Of a stretch of 64,000 nucleotides of DNA, positions 48,001 to 55,817 are shown piece after piece; position 1 is the first letter of the stretch; every line of letters begins with the position of its first letter. Made by a program: the position numbers and the translations under genes. The notes under the pieces were generated by a model. It had not been told where the DNA came from, ran no database searches, and saw only the letters and a program-made list of their open reading frames with translations. This DNA is from Pseudomonadota bacterium (GTDB taxonomy: Bacteria > Myxococcota_A > Polyangia > Polyangiales > Polyangiaceae), in contig JAEWRL010000186.1 of NCBI GenBank assembly GCA_023398955.1, positions 117,744 through 181,743 on the forward strand, in the 5' to 3' direction.

Positions 48001-51000
48001 CGAGCCTCGCAGGAGCGCATCGCCATGTACTACCGCATCATCGAGGATGCGGAGGAGCGACTGCTCGATCCTGCACGTGCCTTCGGTGTCGTAGTGCGCG
48101 CGCTCAAGGAGCAGCCGCTGGACGAGAGAGCCGGAGAGGAAGCAGAGCGGTTGGCCACGCTCATGGAGGTGGGCTGGGAGCAGCTTGCGAATGCCTATGC
48201 GGACATACTCGGGATTGAGGGTATCTCTGCCGAGACTCAGGCGACGATTGGAAAGCGTCTGGCGCGGGTGTTCGAGGAGGAGCTGGCCGATGTTACGAAG
48301 GCTGAGGAGACGTACCGCTATGTGTTGACGGTCGCAGAGAATGAGCCGGAGGCTCTCGCGAACCTGGACCGGATCTACACTTCCCTGGAGCAATGGCCGG
48401 AGCTGGCAGGCGTTCTAGAGGCTCGCGCCGTGGCTTCCGAAGACCCGCAGGAGACAGTTGAGCTCTATACGCGCCTAGGCGAAGTCTACGAGGAGCAGCT
48501 GGGACGAACGGACGACGCGATAAGAGCGTTCCGGGTCATCTTTGATGAGCTCGACCCGTCGAATGCGACGGCCCTGGCCGCGCTGGGTCGTGTTTACGAG
48601 GTCACCGAGCAGTGGTCCGCATTGGCCAGCGTATATGAACGGGAGCTGGAGAACGCGGTAGGCGACTACGAAGAGGCGGAGATCCGGGCGAGGATGGCTC
48701 GACTGGCAGCCGAAAGGCTGAACCAGATAGACGCCTCGATCGAAGGATGGAAGCGGGTCCTGGACCTGCGGGGCGAGGATCCAGAGGCTCTGTGGGCGCT
48801 CGCGGACCTCTACCAGCGGCAGGGCCAATGGGCGGAGCTCACCGACGTCCTCGAGAGACACTTCGACATCGCTGATAGCGATGAGGATCGCGTGAGCATC
48901 CTCATTCGTCGTGCACGGTTGTTCTCCGACCAATTGAACCGTGGGGACGAAGCGCTCGAGACATGGCACCGGGTGCTCGACATCGACTTCTCGAACGTGG
49001 TGGCGCTCCGCGCGATTGCGCAAGTCTGGCGAGAGCGCAATGATCCTCACGAGCTGGTGAGCGCGCTCCACGCGATGATCGATAGAGCCGGGGAGTTGCT
49101 CCAGACCGACGAGCAGAAGGCCGTCTACCGCGAGCTCGGCAAGACCTATGGCGAAGTGTTGCAGCAGAGCTTCGAAGCGTCGGAGGCGTGGACGAATCTG
49201 CTGCGGGTCGACCCGACTGACTTCGAGGCAATGGATGAGCTCGAGAAGATTTATGTTGCCGGAGAGCGCCCGGTCGACGTGGTGGGTGTCAAGCGACAGC
49301 GCGCGGAAGCACTGGGAGACTCCGAGGAGAAGATCCGTGAGCTGTTGGAGGTTACAGAGCTTTGGCGGAAGGACATTCAGGACTACGACCAAGCGACTCG
49401 TGACTTCGAGCGAGTCCTAGAGATTGAGCCAAGCCACCAAGCGGCTTTCGAGTCGCTAGAGCACCTCCACACCGCCAGCGAGCGCTGGGAGCCGCTCATC
49501 GAGCTCTATTTGAATCGCTTGGATACGCGGGAGAGCGCCGACGAGCGTTCGGATCTCCTACGGCGCATCGCACGCGTCTTCGAAGAGAAGCTCGACGACC
49601 AGAACCAGGCCTTCGACGCTCTAGTGAATGCGTTTGCTGAGGACTACGGTGACGACGATTCAGCAGCCTATCTGGAGCGGATGGCGCAGGCAACGAACCG
49701 CTGGGGCGAACTCATCAATACGGCGAACGCTTGGCTTCAAGAACAGCAGGAGCCTCGCAGCAAGATTCAGCTCTGTCTGAGACTCGGCAAGTGGTACGGG
49801 CAGGATCTGGGGCACCCCGAGTACGCGCAGCCGTACTACCAGCAGATCATGCAGCTCGACCCGAACAATGTTCAGGTCCTGCGTCAGATGGCTGCGATTC
49901 ACCGCCTTGGTGCCCAGTGGCAGAAAGTCGGCGAGACGCTGACGCATGCGCTCAACGTCGCGGTTGCCAACGAGGACCGGAAGGCCATTCTCGTAGACCT
50001 CGGAGAGTTGCTCGAGCGGCACATGGGGCAGGTCGACCTCGGCATTTCCCACTACAAACGGGCGCTGGAGATAGATCCGCTGCACCTGCCGGCGCTGGAG
50101 GCGCTCGAGAGAATATACGAAGAGCGTGGAGAGCACGCGCAGCTCGCAGAGACCCTGCTGTCGAAGGTGAAGGGACTCAGGGATCCCGAGCAGATTGCAC
50201 GGCATAGGGTTCGCCTAGGGAACCTCTACGAGAATCAGCTGCATGATCTGGAGAGCGCAGCAACGCAGTACAGAGGTGTTCTAGAGCTCGAGGCCTCCAA
50301 TCTTAATGCACTTCGAGGGCTTGAACGGATCTGCTCCACCCTGCACGATTGGCCGAACCTCGTCGAGGTTCTCGAGAAGCAGTTGGACGTCGTCGAGACG
50401 GAACGTGAACGAGTCGAGGTGCTGCTGAAGCTGGCAGAGATTCAGGAGCAGCATTTCCTCAAGGCGGAGATTGCAGCGCAAAGACTAGAGGCTGCCCTCG
50501 ACATCGACCCCGCAGAAGAGCGGGCGTACATAGCTCTCGAGCGTTGCTATCGTCGGTTGAAGCAGTGGCTCGACCTTGTGAATACGTTCGAGCGGCATAT
50601 CAGTGAGGTGGCAGATCATGGCACCAAGGTGCAGCTGTTCGGTCAGATCGCGGCAACCTATGCCGATGAGGTGGGCGACGTAGACCGGGCCATCGATGCC
50701 TACCAGAGCATCGTCGACTTGGACGACGCGAACATCCCTGCCTTGGAGGCCCTTGGAAGGCTGTACGAGAAGCAGGGGGACGCCTCCCGGGCCATCGACT
50801 CGATGAAGCGGGTAGCCGACCTCACCTCAGATGGCCTGCAGCGGGTAGAGATGTACTACCGCATTGGTCAAGCGCTCGAGGAGAAACTCGGTGATCGGGT
50901 CGAGGCGCGCGAGCGCTTCGAGATGGCGCTCGATATGGACCCCGCGCACGTGCCGACGTTGGCAGCATTGCGCAGGATTGCGTTAGACGAGTCGGATTGG

Positions 51001-53343
51001 GATTCTGCTGCTCGGTACCTGGAGCAGGAGCAGGCCAACACCTCGGCTCCCCGGGCTCGGGCCAGACTCCTCGTCGAGTTGGGGTCCCTGAGGGACGAGA
51101 TGCTCAGCGAGCACGAGCTTGCTGTTCAGGCATACGAGCTTGCTATGCAGTCCGACGAGGACTGCGAAGAGGCGGCGATGCCGCTGTTGGAGGAGTACAT
51201 CGCCAAGGAGCGATGGAAGGAGGCAGAGCCGCTAGCCGAGATGCTTGTACGCAAGAGCAAGAATCGGGAGCGGCACGAGCAGCATCTGCTCCAGAAACGG
51301 TTGGGACGGGTTCACTCTGCATTGGGCAACCATGACAAGGCGCTCAAGGCCTATCAGGTTGCGCACCAGTTGGATCTCACGGATCAAGAGACCATTCGCG
51401 GCATCGCTGATGTGGCGTTCGCGCTGCAGGAGTGGCCGAGCGCGCTGACGAACTACCAGAAGGTACTTACGGCGCTGGGCGAGGAGGATGTTGCTGAGCG
51501 AACGGACGTCTACTACCGACTCGGATGCATCAAGCGGGAGCAGGGTCAGGCGCGGCAGGCCATCAACAACTTCGAGAAGGCGCTCGCGCTCGATTCGGAC
51601 CACCGCAGTTCCCTGGAAGCGCTGATCGAGATCTACACCCGCAACAACGACTGGAAACAGGTTGCTGCGTACAAGCGACAGATCCTCGACTCGGTCTTTG
51701 ATGGGGAGGAGCGGTACGCTCTATTGGTGGATATTGGGGACATCTGGGCGGAGCGCGAGAAGAACTGGTCGAAGGCGATTGAGGCGCTCGAGGAGGCGTT
51801 GGAGTTCAAGCCGGAGGACCACGTCCTTCTGCACAAGCTGCTCCAGATCTACCAGCAGGCTGGTGATTGGCAGAAGATGGTGGACACCCTTCAGACCATC
51901 GCGGAGATGGAGGAGAGGCCGGACGTCAAGGCACGCTACGTGTTCACCCAGGCCCAGGTTTACCGCGACAAGCTCGACGATCCTGATCGTGCGGTCGAAC
52001 TGTTCAATGAATCGCTCGATTTGAACCCGAGCTTCCTGGAGGCCTTCGAGCGCATCAACAAGGTGTTGACGAAGGCGAAGAACTGGAAGCAGCTCGAGCG
52101 GTCCTACCGAAAGATGCTTCACCGGATTGCCGGAAAGGGAAACACTGACCTCGAGTACAAGCTCTGGCACGCGCTTGGGCTCGTGTACCGGGATCGTATG
52201 CAGGTGATGGGAGAGGCCATCGAAGCGTTCAAGATGGCAGCGGCGACCAAGCCCGAGGAGCCGATTGAGCACCAGATTCTTGCAGAGCTCTACGAGGCGC
52301 AGGAACGCTACGACGAGGCCATTGAGGAGCAGCGGTATCTGCTGCAGAGCGAGCCTCTCAAGGTGGACGGATACAGGTCTTTGTATCGCCTCTATCTGTT
52401 CAAGCAAACCTACGACGAAGCGTGGTGTCAGGCTGCGGCCATGGCGTTCCTTCGGCAGGCGGATGCGGAAGAACAACAGTTCTTTGAGGACTATCGCCCC
52501 AAGGGAATGCTGCAGGTCACTGGCGTTCTATCGCCAGAGCATTGGATGAAGCACCTGTTCCACAAGGACGAGAATCCTTACATTTCGAAGGTCTTCGAGT
52601 TCATTACGAACGCGGCGCTGCAGGCAAAGGTTGCCCAACTGCGGTCGCAGAACAAGCTCCCGGCGTTGGATCCACGCTTCAAGCAGGACCCGGCGACGTC
52701 GACGATCACGTTTGCCAAGACCTTTGGGTGGGCTGGACACGTTCTCGGAATCGGTGTCCCGCAGCTGTACGTGAGGAATGACGTGCCGGGGGCCATCCTT
52801 GCGGTCCCTGGCTTGCCGCCAGCCTCCGTAGCGGGGCAGACGGTTCTCAGTGGTTTCGAGCCTCAGGAGCTAGCGTTCCTCTGTGGTAAGCACTTGGCGA
52901 TGTACCGCCCAGAGCACTACATCCGCACGCTGTTCCCCACGCAGTCGGAGCTGACGATCATGTTCTTCGCTGGGGTGTTCATCGCGGCGCCGAAGACACC
53001 TATGCCACCGGATATGGCTGCTCACATTCGGAGTACGGCAGAGATGCTGGCCAAGTTCATGCAGCCCATTCAAGTGGAGCACTTGCGGCAAGTCGTGAAG
53101 CGCTTCATCGAAGACGGTGCGAAGGCAAATATTCGCCGCTGGATGCAAGCGGTGGAGATGAGTGCTTGTCGCGCGGGGCTACTGATCTCGGGTGACCTGG
53201 ACATCGCAAAGAAGATCATCAGCCAAGAGGAGCAGCTGCCGGGAGACAAGACGCCTGCCGAGAAGATGCAGGACCTGTTGGTCTTCGCGAGCAGCGCCGA
53301 TTACGCAGAGCTGCGGAGGGCGCTCGGTCTGGTGGTCGCATAG
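42040..53343 (+). CDS. gltI: Giant cytoplasmic TPR protein GltI (AgmK-like)
   Basis: A 3767-residue protein without signal peptide or membrane helix. Apart from a Pro-rich hinge at about 380-435, it is built of some 40 degenerate repeats of about 72 residues, each two TPR-like hairpins with the pattern W..L..V....E.......A..YR.VLE.DP....AL.AL..LY. From about residue 3600 the repeats stop and a globular C-terminal domain follows (ELAFLCGKHLAMYRPEHYIRTL, SACRAGLLISGDLDIA, ELRRALGLVVA), also present in the protein at 12.3-15.8 kb. AgmK/GltI of Myxococcus is a cytoplasmic TPR protein of similar extreme length in the gliding machine. ATG 42040 follows GAGG; an in-frame start at 42007 lacks one. 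The repeats make internal assembly errors possible. Confidence 0.85.
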   Translation: MDLEQRLNELESYHDWQGLVEALEQGIAASDDPTVKAALHLRLGRLLHGQFLQGVRALKHFQDAFKLNPTLADALVEARAIYWQLGKLNMVQKLLELQLKSAQGEHAAALNRELGDVLCDMGAYELAADAYARAQRLSGDGDGASELLQDAQATEQDWQERIAEILRSAHDASDPGEKAERLLRAARVARRFAPEEVEGMLRQAYTAQPGHYIIAALYEGMLAEQDRATTIVETQQAILAERELDVERAAAALHFGARWAIRHQNPDMAVQFLEAALTLDARYESAFAYMVEVLGGRDGDWTRIVNLAMALADRVDGATRAYYLATAGIASWRGEGDVMKARQPFSALKLLAPAHPALRSYEAQIGQELALDAADVEEPAQVAPNVVPARGGSVRPTAVGEPVVPPRSAGPSEPPAAVRVPSTPAVAEEDEALVAELRQQLEQQEQAKRYHEYVRTLVALGDAVCDPATKVEAYSQAAELYVNKFANQAEAVRVYEKIIEVDPSDANANQYLRDMYEKRRDWEKLIALSVAQANRLDVGAERTAAYKSIAELATERVKKPDVCVDLWKVVLENDPADIDALSALAQMYERAREYEKLADVLESLVEVTYDEQQKLTLLTKLGQIVGDRLKDDARAVEAYGMILTLNPDDRRAQEQLKRRYVALGRWDDLEVFYAQTEKWDEFIRVLESNESRAESTEQRIGMLMKVAELWMTQKGKPDRAARAYEKVLGLDADNLDAAERLIPIYSNANNPKGLSVALEVKLKHSQEPAERLELLREAANLYEARLHDKGMAFERYLEAFRIAPSDPQSREDAERATRLVGHWEDLISAYRAAIADAEQTSDTPTASDLRLNLGRVLVEEAGRVDEALSEYRVVHELDPSNPVALEALEKLYRATERWSDLLEVFNQKLTLVLDPEEKKAVLYEIAALQVRQLNQPEEAIATYRAVLEDDPADVQALSALDALYQQTGSWEEYADVLRRRIELDAEPSILIDLKSRLAEVLHSRLGDSGAALENYREILFMDPDHQGAREALEGLLEGELGPEVAATLETIYEAREEWNKLIGVLEVLAESAGDGERQLELQRKIAGVAAHHTNDLARAIEAEARALHADPAHEQTRIELEQFVEDSGAWARLVEIYSSIASALDDVVLARDYLMRLAFIEERLEHVEQAAAAYERVLEIDPGDVEALAAMHELYSRTEHWEQLVGVYRRRIDLVRGSDDSERLYAEMARVFEERLRRPDEAIAAYREVLALDPSSEVALAALDGLFTRQEMWAELAENLELQMGLVSREEEQLAIMLRLAALRESRMNELELAIEGYRQVLDRDPGNHEALSALERLARNEEQALLIAEILEPLYRTQGNFEKLIGVHEVQLRRTDDAHRRVDLLHQIAELHEDAAGDLGAAFDTLARALAEDPAHDGTREFIDRCARATGRFADLAVVYERLASAQEDPELCSQLYMLAARVFEHEVGNADRAIELFRKVLEIDPMNIDAAQALQALFHATERYADMSAILQQKAGILDDVEDQKVALFEAATIEEDVLDRKEHAIAVYRKVLEVDPEDIRSVDALINLYLGLARWEELLSVYSKKADLVVDPEEKKLILYQVGAVYERELSDVASAIDTYQRVMELDPDDLTALGRLDVLYQAAEEWQELLTVLTHESELTADPMEAVSFQYRIAELYEQRLNDVERAVDLYRDILNIQPDHAPTLLALEGIKSGQVAPLAAAAVLEPVYESTGEWQRLVSVLEVQVRSSDEPYMQVELLHRIARLHEENLLDAANAFGVYARAVEVDSQNEDSLASLERLASLLEKWPDVAALYDAELDKLGDEPAQFIELGLRVARIYEVQLENLDEAVLRYRRVLDVEPDNRSALESLDRLFTAGERWADLVAVLAREAEVGESPEEILEFKFRLGQVYQTELADIEQAIQAYREVINAAPEHQATLDALESLFARGVSQLEIAEVLEPLYQATGEWEKLLDVHEAQLAHTRASQERIAMYYRIIEDAEERLLDPARAFGVVVRALKEQPLDERAGEEAERLATLMEVGWEQLANAYADILGIEGISAETQATIGKRLARVFEEELADVTKAEETYRYVLTVAENEPEALANLDRIYTSLEQWPELAGVLEARAVASEDPQETVELYTRLGEVYEEQLGRTDDAIRAFRVIFDELDPSNATALAALGRVYEVTEQWSALASVYERELENAVGDYEEAEIRARMARLAAERLNQIDASIEGWKRVLDLRGEDPEALWALADLYQRQGQWAELTDVLERHFDIADSDEDRVSILIRRARLFSDQLNRGDEALETWHRVLDIDFSNVVALRAIAQVWRERNDPHELVSALHAMIDRAGELLQTDEQKAVYRELGKTYGEVLQQSFEASEAWTNLLRVDPTDFEAMDELEKIYVAGERPVDVVGVKRQRAEALGDSEEKIRELLEVTELWRKDIQDYDQATRDFERVLEIEPSHQAAFESLEHLHTASERWEPLIELYLNRLDTRESADERSDLLRRIARVFEEKLDDQNQAFDALVNAFAEDYGDDDSAAYLERMAQATNRWGELINTANAWLQEQQEPRSKIQLCLRLGKWYGQDLGHPEYAQPYYQQIMQLDPNNVQVLRQMAAIHRLGAQWQKVGETLTHALNVAVANEDRKAILVDLGELLERHMGQVDLGISHYKRALEIDPLHLPALEALERIYEERGEHAQLAETLLSKVKGLRDPEQIARHRVRLGNLYENQLHDLESAATQYRGVLELEASNLNALRGLERICSTLHDWPNLVEVLEKQLDVVETERERVEVLLKLAEIQEQHFLKAEIAAQRLEAALDIDPAEERAYIALERCYRRLKQWLDLVNTFERHISEVADHGTKVQLFGQIAATYADEVGDVDRAIDAYQSIVDLDDANIPALEALGRLYEKQGDASRAIDSMKRVADLTSDGLQRVEMYYRIGQALEEKLGDRVEARERFEMALDMDPAHVPTLAALRRIALDESDWDSAARYLEQEQANTSAPRARARLLVELGSLRDEMLSEHELAVQAYELAMQSDEDCEEAAMPLLEEYIAKERWKEAEPLAEMLVRKSKNRERHEQHLLQKRLGRVHSALGNHDKALKAYQVAHQLDLTDQETIRGIADVAFALQEWPSALTNYQKVLTALGEEDVAERTDVYYRLGCIKREQGQARQAINNFEKALALDSDHRSSLEALIEIYTRNNDWKQVAAYKRQILDSVFDGEERYALLVDIGDIWAEREKNWSKAIEALEEALEFKPEDHVLLHKLLQIYQQAGDWQKMVDTLQTIAEMEERPDVKARYVFTQAQVYRDKLDDPDRAVELFNESLDLNPSFLEAFERINKVLTKAKNWKQLERSYRKMLHRIAGKGNTDLEYKLWHALGLVYRDRMQVMGEAIEAFKMAAATKPEEPIEHQILAELYEAQERYDEAIEEQRYLLQSEPLKVDGYRSLYRLYLFKQTYDEAWCQAAAMAFLRQADAEEQQFFEDYRPKGMLQVTGVLSPEHWMKHLFHKDENPYISKVFEFITNAALQAKVAQLRSQNKLPALDPRFKQDPATSTITFAKTFGWAGHVLGIGVPQLYVRNDVPGAILAVPGLPPASVAGQTVLSGFEPQELAFLCGKHLAMYRPEHYIRTLFPTQSELTIMFFAGVFIAAPKTPMPPDMAAHIRSTAEMLAKFMQPIQVEHLRQVVKRFIEDGAKANIRRWMQAVEMSACRAGLLISGDLDIAKKIISQEEQLPGDKTPAEKMQDLLVFASSADYAELRRALGLVVA

Positions 53344-53505
53344 TGACGCCCTGCGCATCCCCGGGGCAGCATTGGGTCCGAACTCGGTTCGCTTGATGCT
53401 GCTCCGCGGTGCCGAGGGGTAGGGACGGAGGCGCGGAGCTGATGCGCCGCGTCAGCGATGAGGAGATGAGGTCCGCCGTCGTGGCAGGCGTGTGTTCAGA
53501 GGCGC

Positions 53506-54327
53506 CTAATCGCGGCCGGGGCCCTGAAGGACGGCACGGAAGCCAATGGCCATCGACCAATAGGTATCCCGCTTGCCGACCCACGTTGGTCGATCGAGCA
53601 TGGTTCCTGCGTTGAGTTCGAGGAAGGGGCCGAAGCCGACCGCGGAAGCGGCGTACCAGTCGCCTCCAACTCGTAGGTCGACGAGGTCGACCCCGGACAT
53701 AACGTCGTCTCCCCTTTCCGTGTGGAGTCGTAGCCGACGATATCCCGCGCCGGCAGATAGCCAAGGATCGAAGCGAGTCCCTCGAACTAGGTGGTACCGG
53801 ACGAGAGGGATGAGCCCGAACACGCTCGCTTCACACTCTGCACACGACGACGACCCCGTGTAGCCGCTCCAATACCCGAGTGCGCCCAGCGCCAGATGGC
53901 TACTCACCCCAAAGGAGATGTCTCCATCCAACTGGATCCCCTCGGCCAAGTAGTCGCGCATGACCGCCGAGGACCCCAGCCTTCCCCGTGGCAATCTCAG
54001 GGATGCTCCTACCGCTCCCAGCAGGTGGCCCCTCACGCCAGCACCGTCGGAAGGGAGTAGAGCTTCGCCGCTCGTGGTCGTCGCGCTTGAGCCTCCAGAG
54101 AGCGTAGCCTCGGAAGCGGTGCTCGGTGAGGTGGCGTCGAAGGCCGCTGGCGTGGCGGTTTGGTTCTCACTCGGAGCGGCGTCCGCTTCGCTGCTCTGTT
54201 GCGGGTCCGCGTTGGATGCGTTTGTGTCACTCTCTGGTGGATCCAGTGTGCCGGCAGAGTACGCGGCCGGTGCCAGAGTAAGGAGGTCAGCGAGCACTGC
54301 AAGTACCAGGAGCGTCTGAATCCGCAT
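53506..54327 (-). CDS. Putative outer-membrane beta-barrel protein
   Basis: A 273-residue exported protein: signal peptide (LLVLAVLADLLTLAPAAYS), a Ser/Thr/Ala-rich low-complexity stretch (about 25-95), then a barrel-like half with alternating strands (LLGAVGASLRLPRG, HLALGALGYWSGYTG, YWSMAIGFRAVL). A CAEC pair sits in the barrel (residues about 167-170). No known family is recognised; it is not obviously related to the GltA/B-type barrels. It is divergent from the FHA-sigma54 activator. Confidence 0.7.
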   Translation of the reverse strand: MRIQTLLVLAVLADLLTLAPAAYSAGTLDPPESDTNASNADPQQSSEADAAPSENQTATPAAFDATSPSTASEATLSGGSSATTTSGEALLPSDGAGVRGHLLGAVGASLRLPRGRLGSSAVMRDYLAEGIQLDGDISFGVSSHLALGALGYWSGYTGSSSCAECEASVFGLIPLVRYHLVRGTRFDPWLSAGAGYRRLRLHTERGDDVMSGVDLVDLRVGGDWYAASAVGFGPFLELNAGTMLDRPTWVGKRDTYWSMAIGFRAVLQGPGRD

Positions 54328-54459
54328 GGCGCCTTGTTACCATTGATCGTGCGGCTGGGGCAGTGGGTCCAGCTCTATCCGGAACCCTCGGGAGCGTTCT
54401 ATTCCTTCGGCGCGCAAGCGCGCAACTGGCCAGCGGAGGCGGCCGATGAAGGGGTCGTT

Positions 54460-55713
54460 ATGGAAGACCTGACTCAAGAAGTCGTGCTGTTGCAATCCAG
54501 CTCGTATGAGGGGCCCTGGATCGTGGAAGTCGGGAATACTGCCAGCACGGCTACCTGCGTGCTCAGGAAGGGTGAGCGCGTCGTGCTTGGCAGCGGAGGA
54601 ATGGCCGACCTTCGGCTCGATGACCCGACAGTCAGCGCACGCCACTGCGAGATTTGCGCGGGGCGTGACGGCTTGGAGCTTCGCGATCTTGGTTCGAAGA
54701 ACGGCGTATACGTCGGAGCAGCACGGGTCGAGCGTGCATGGTTGCGCGGCGACCCCGCCGTTGTCGTCGTTGGGTCGAGCACGATCGTCGTTCGTCCTGA
54801 GACGGAGGATATTCCGGGGGAGGTGGAGCCCTTGCCAGGACTAGTCGGTGGCTCGGGGCCCATGAGACGAGTGGTTCAAGAGATCCGCCGGCATGCGCGC
54901 CTGAGGGCGCCGGTGCTCCTGCAGGGGGAATCCGGAACGGGAAAGGACCTCGTCGCGCGAGCACTACATGCGTTGAGCGGGCGCCGCGGAGCATATGTAG
55001 CTCTGAATGCCTGTGCGATCCCAGACGGCCTGGCTGACGCGGAGCTGTTTGGACACAGGCGAGGCGCGTTCACGGGAGCGGTGGGATCTCGAGCCGGAGC
55101 CTTCGAGCAGGCTCATCGTGGAACCCTGTTTCTGGACGAGATCGCGGATTTGGGTCTCGCAGTGCAGGCGAAGCTTCTTCGGGTCGTCGAGGACGGACAG
55201 GTACGTCCCGTGGGCGCCTCGACACCCTCTCAAACGGACGTGCGTGTCGTCTCAGCAAGCTGGGCGCGCTTATCCGAGCGGGTTGCTCTCGGCCTATTCC
55301 GCGCGGACCTTTACCACAGGTTGTCGACCTTAGTGGTGGTATTGCCTCCCTTGCGCGCCAGAAAGAGCGACATTCCTTTGCTGTGTGAGACGCTTCTGAG
55401 CCAGTGCGCCTCCGAACTGGGCCCGAAGCACCTGTCGTCGCCCGCACTCGCTCGGTTGGTTGCACATCACTGGTCGGGGAACGTTCGGGAGCTGGGAAAC
55501 GTGCTCTACAGGGCTGCTGTCAGAGCTCCTGGGATGCGCATTGAAGCGGAGCACATCACGCTGACTACGGCGATCGCACCAGCGAAATGCAGGCTTGGCC
55601 CGGCCGAAGCGGAGCGGTTGCTGGCGACGCACCAAGGTAACGTGAGTGCCGCCGCCAGGGCAGCGCACGTCCCGCGAAGCACCTTTCGGTCGTGGCTTCG
55701 GCGTGTGAGCTGA
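54460..55713 (+). CDS. FHA-sigma54 activator (bacterial enhancer-binding protein)
   Basis: A 417-residue transcription activator. An FHA domain (about 30-110: VLGSGGMADLRLDDPTVSARHCEI, LGSKNGVYVG) takes the place of the usual receiver. The AAA+ domain follows: Walker A GESGTGKD (about 156-163), the sigma54-contacting GAFTGA loop (residues 202-207), GTLFLDEIADL, and a WSGNVRELGNV sensor region. A Fis-type helix-turn-helix closes it (GNVSAAARAAHVPRSTFRSWLRRV). It should activate RNA polymerase-sigma54 in response to a phosphothreonine partner, i.e. a Ser/Thr kinase. The ATG at 54460 has AAGGGG upstream; the frame is open further but upstream codons lie in the divergent promoter region. Confidence 0.9.
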   Translation: MEDLTQEVVLLQSSSYEGPWIVEVGNTASTATCVLRKGERVVLGSGGMADLRLDDPTVSARHCEICAGRDGLELRDLGSKNGVYVGAARVERAWLRGDPAVVVVGSSTIVVRPETEDIPGEVEPLPGLVGGSGPMRRVVQEIRRHARLRAPVLLQGESGTGKDLVARALHALSGRRGAYVALNACAIPDGLADAELFGHRRGAFTGAVGSRAGAFEQAHRGTLFLDEIADLGLAVQAKLLRVVEDGQVRPVGASTPSQTDVRVVSASWARLSERVALGLFRADLYHRLSTLVVVLPPLRARKSDIPLLCETLLSQCASELGPKHLSSPALARLVAHHWSGNVRELGNVLYRAAVRAPGMRIEAEHITLTTAIAPAKCRLGPAEAERLLATHQGNVSAAARAAHVPRSTFRSWLRRVS

Positions 55714-55817
55714 ACCGGCCGTACTCACGTCGCTGTTGGGTCCCCGCTGGCGCCCTCGGCTTGCAAACGGTCGCGCACTGCGCCAGAGTTGGACGGACAG
55801 TCGGCGGTCGTGATTGG

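Noticed and set aside
42040..53343. Possible artificial fusion of several TPR genes
   Set aside because: The frame is open throughout, repeats stay in register, and giant AgmK-type proteins are known in this position.
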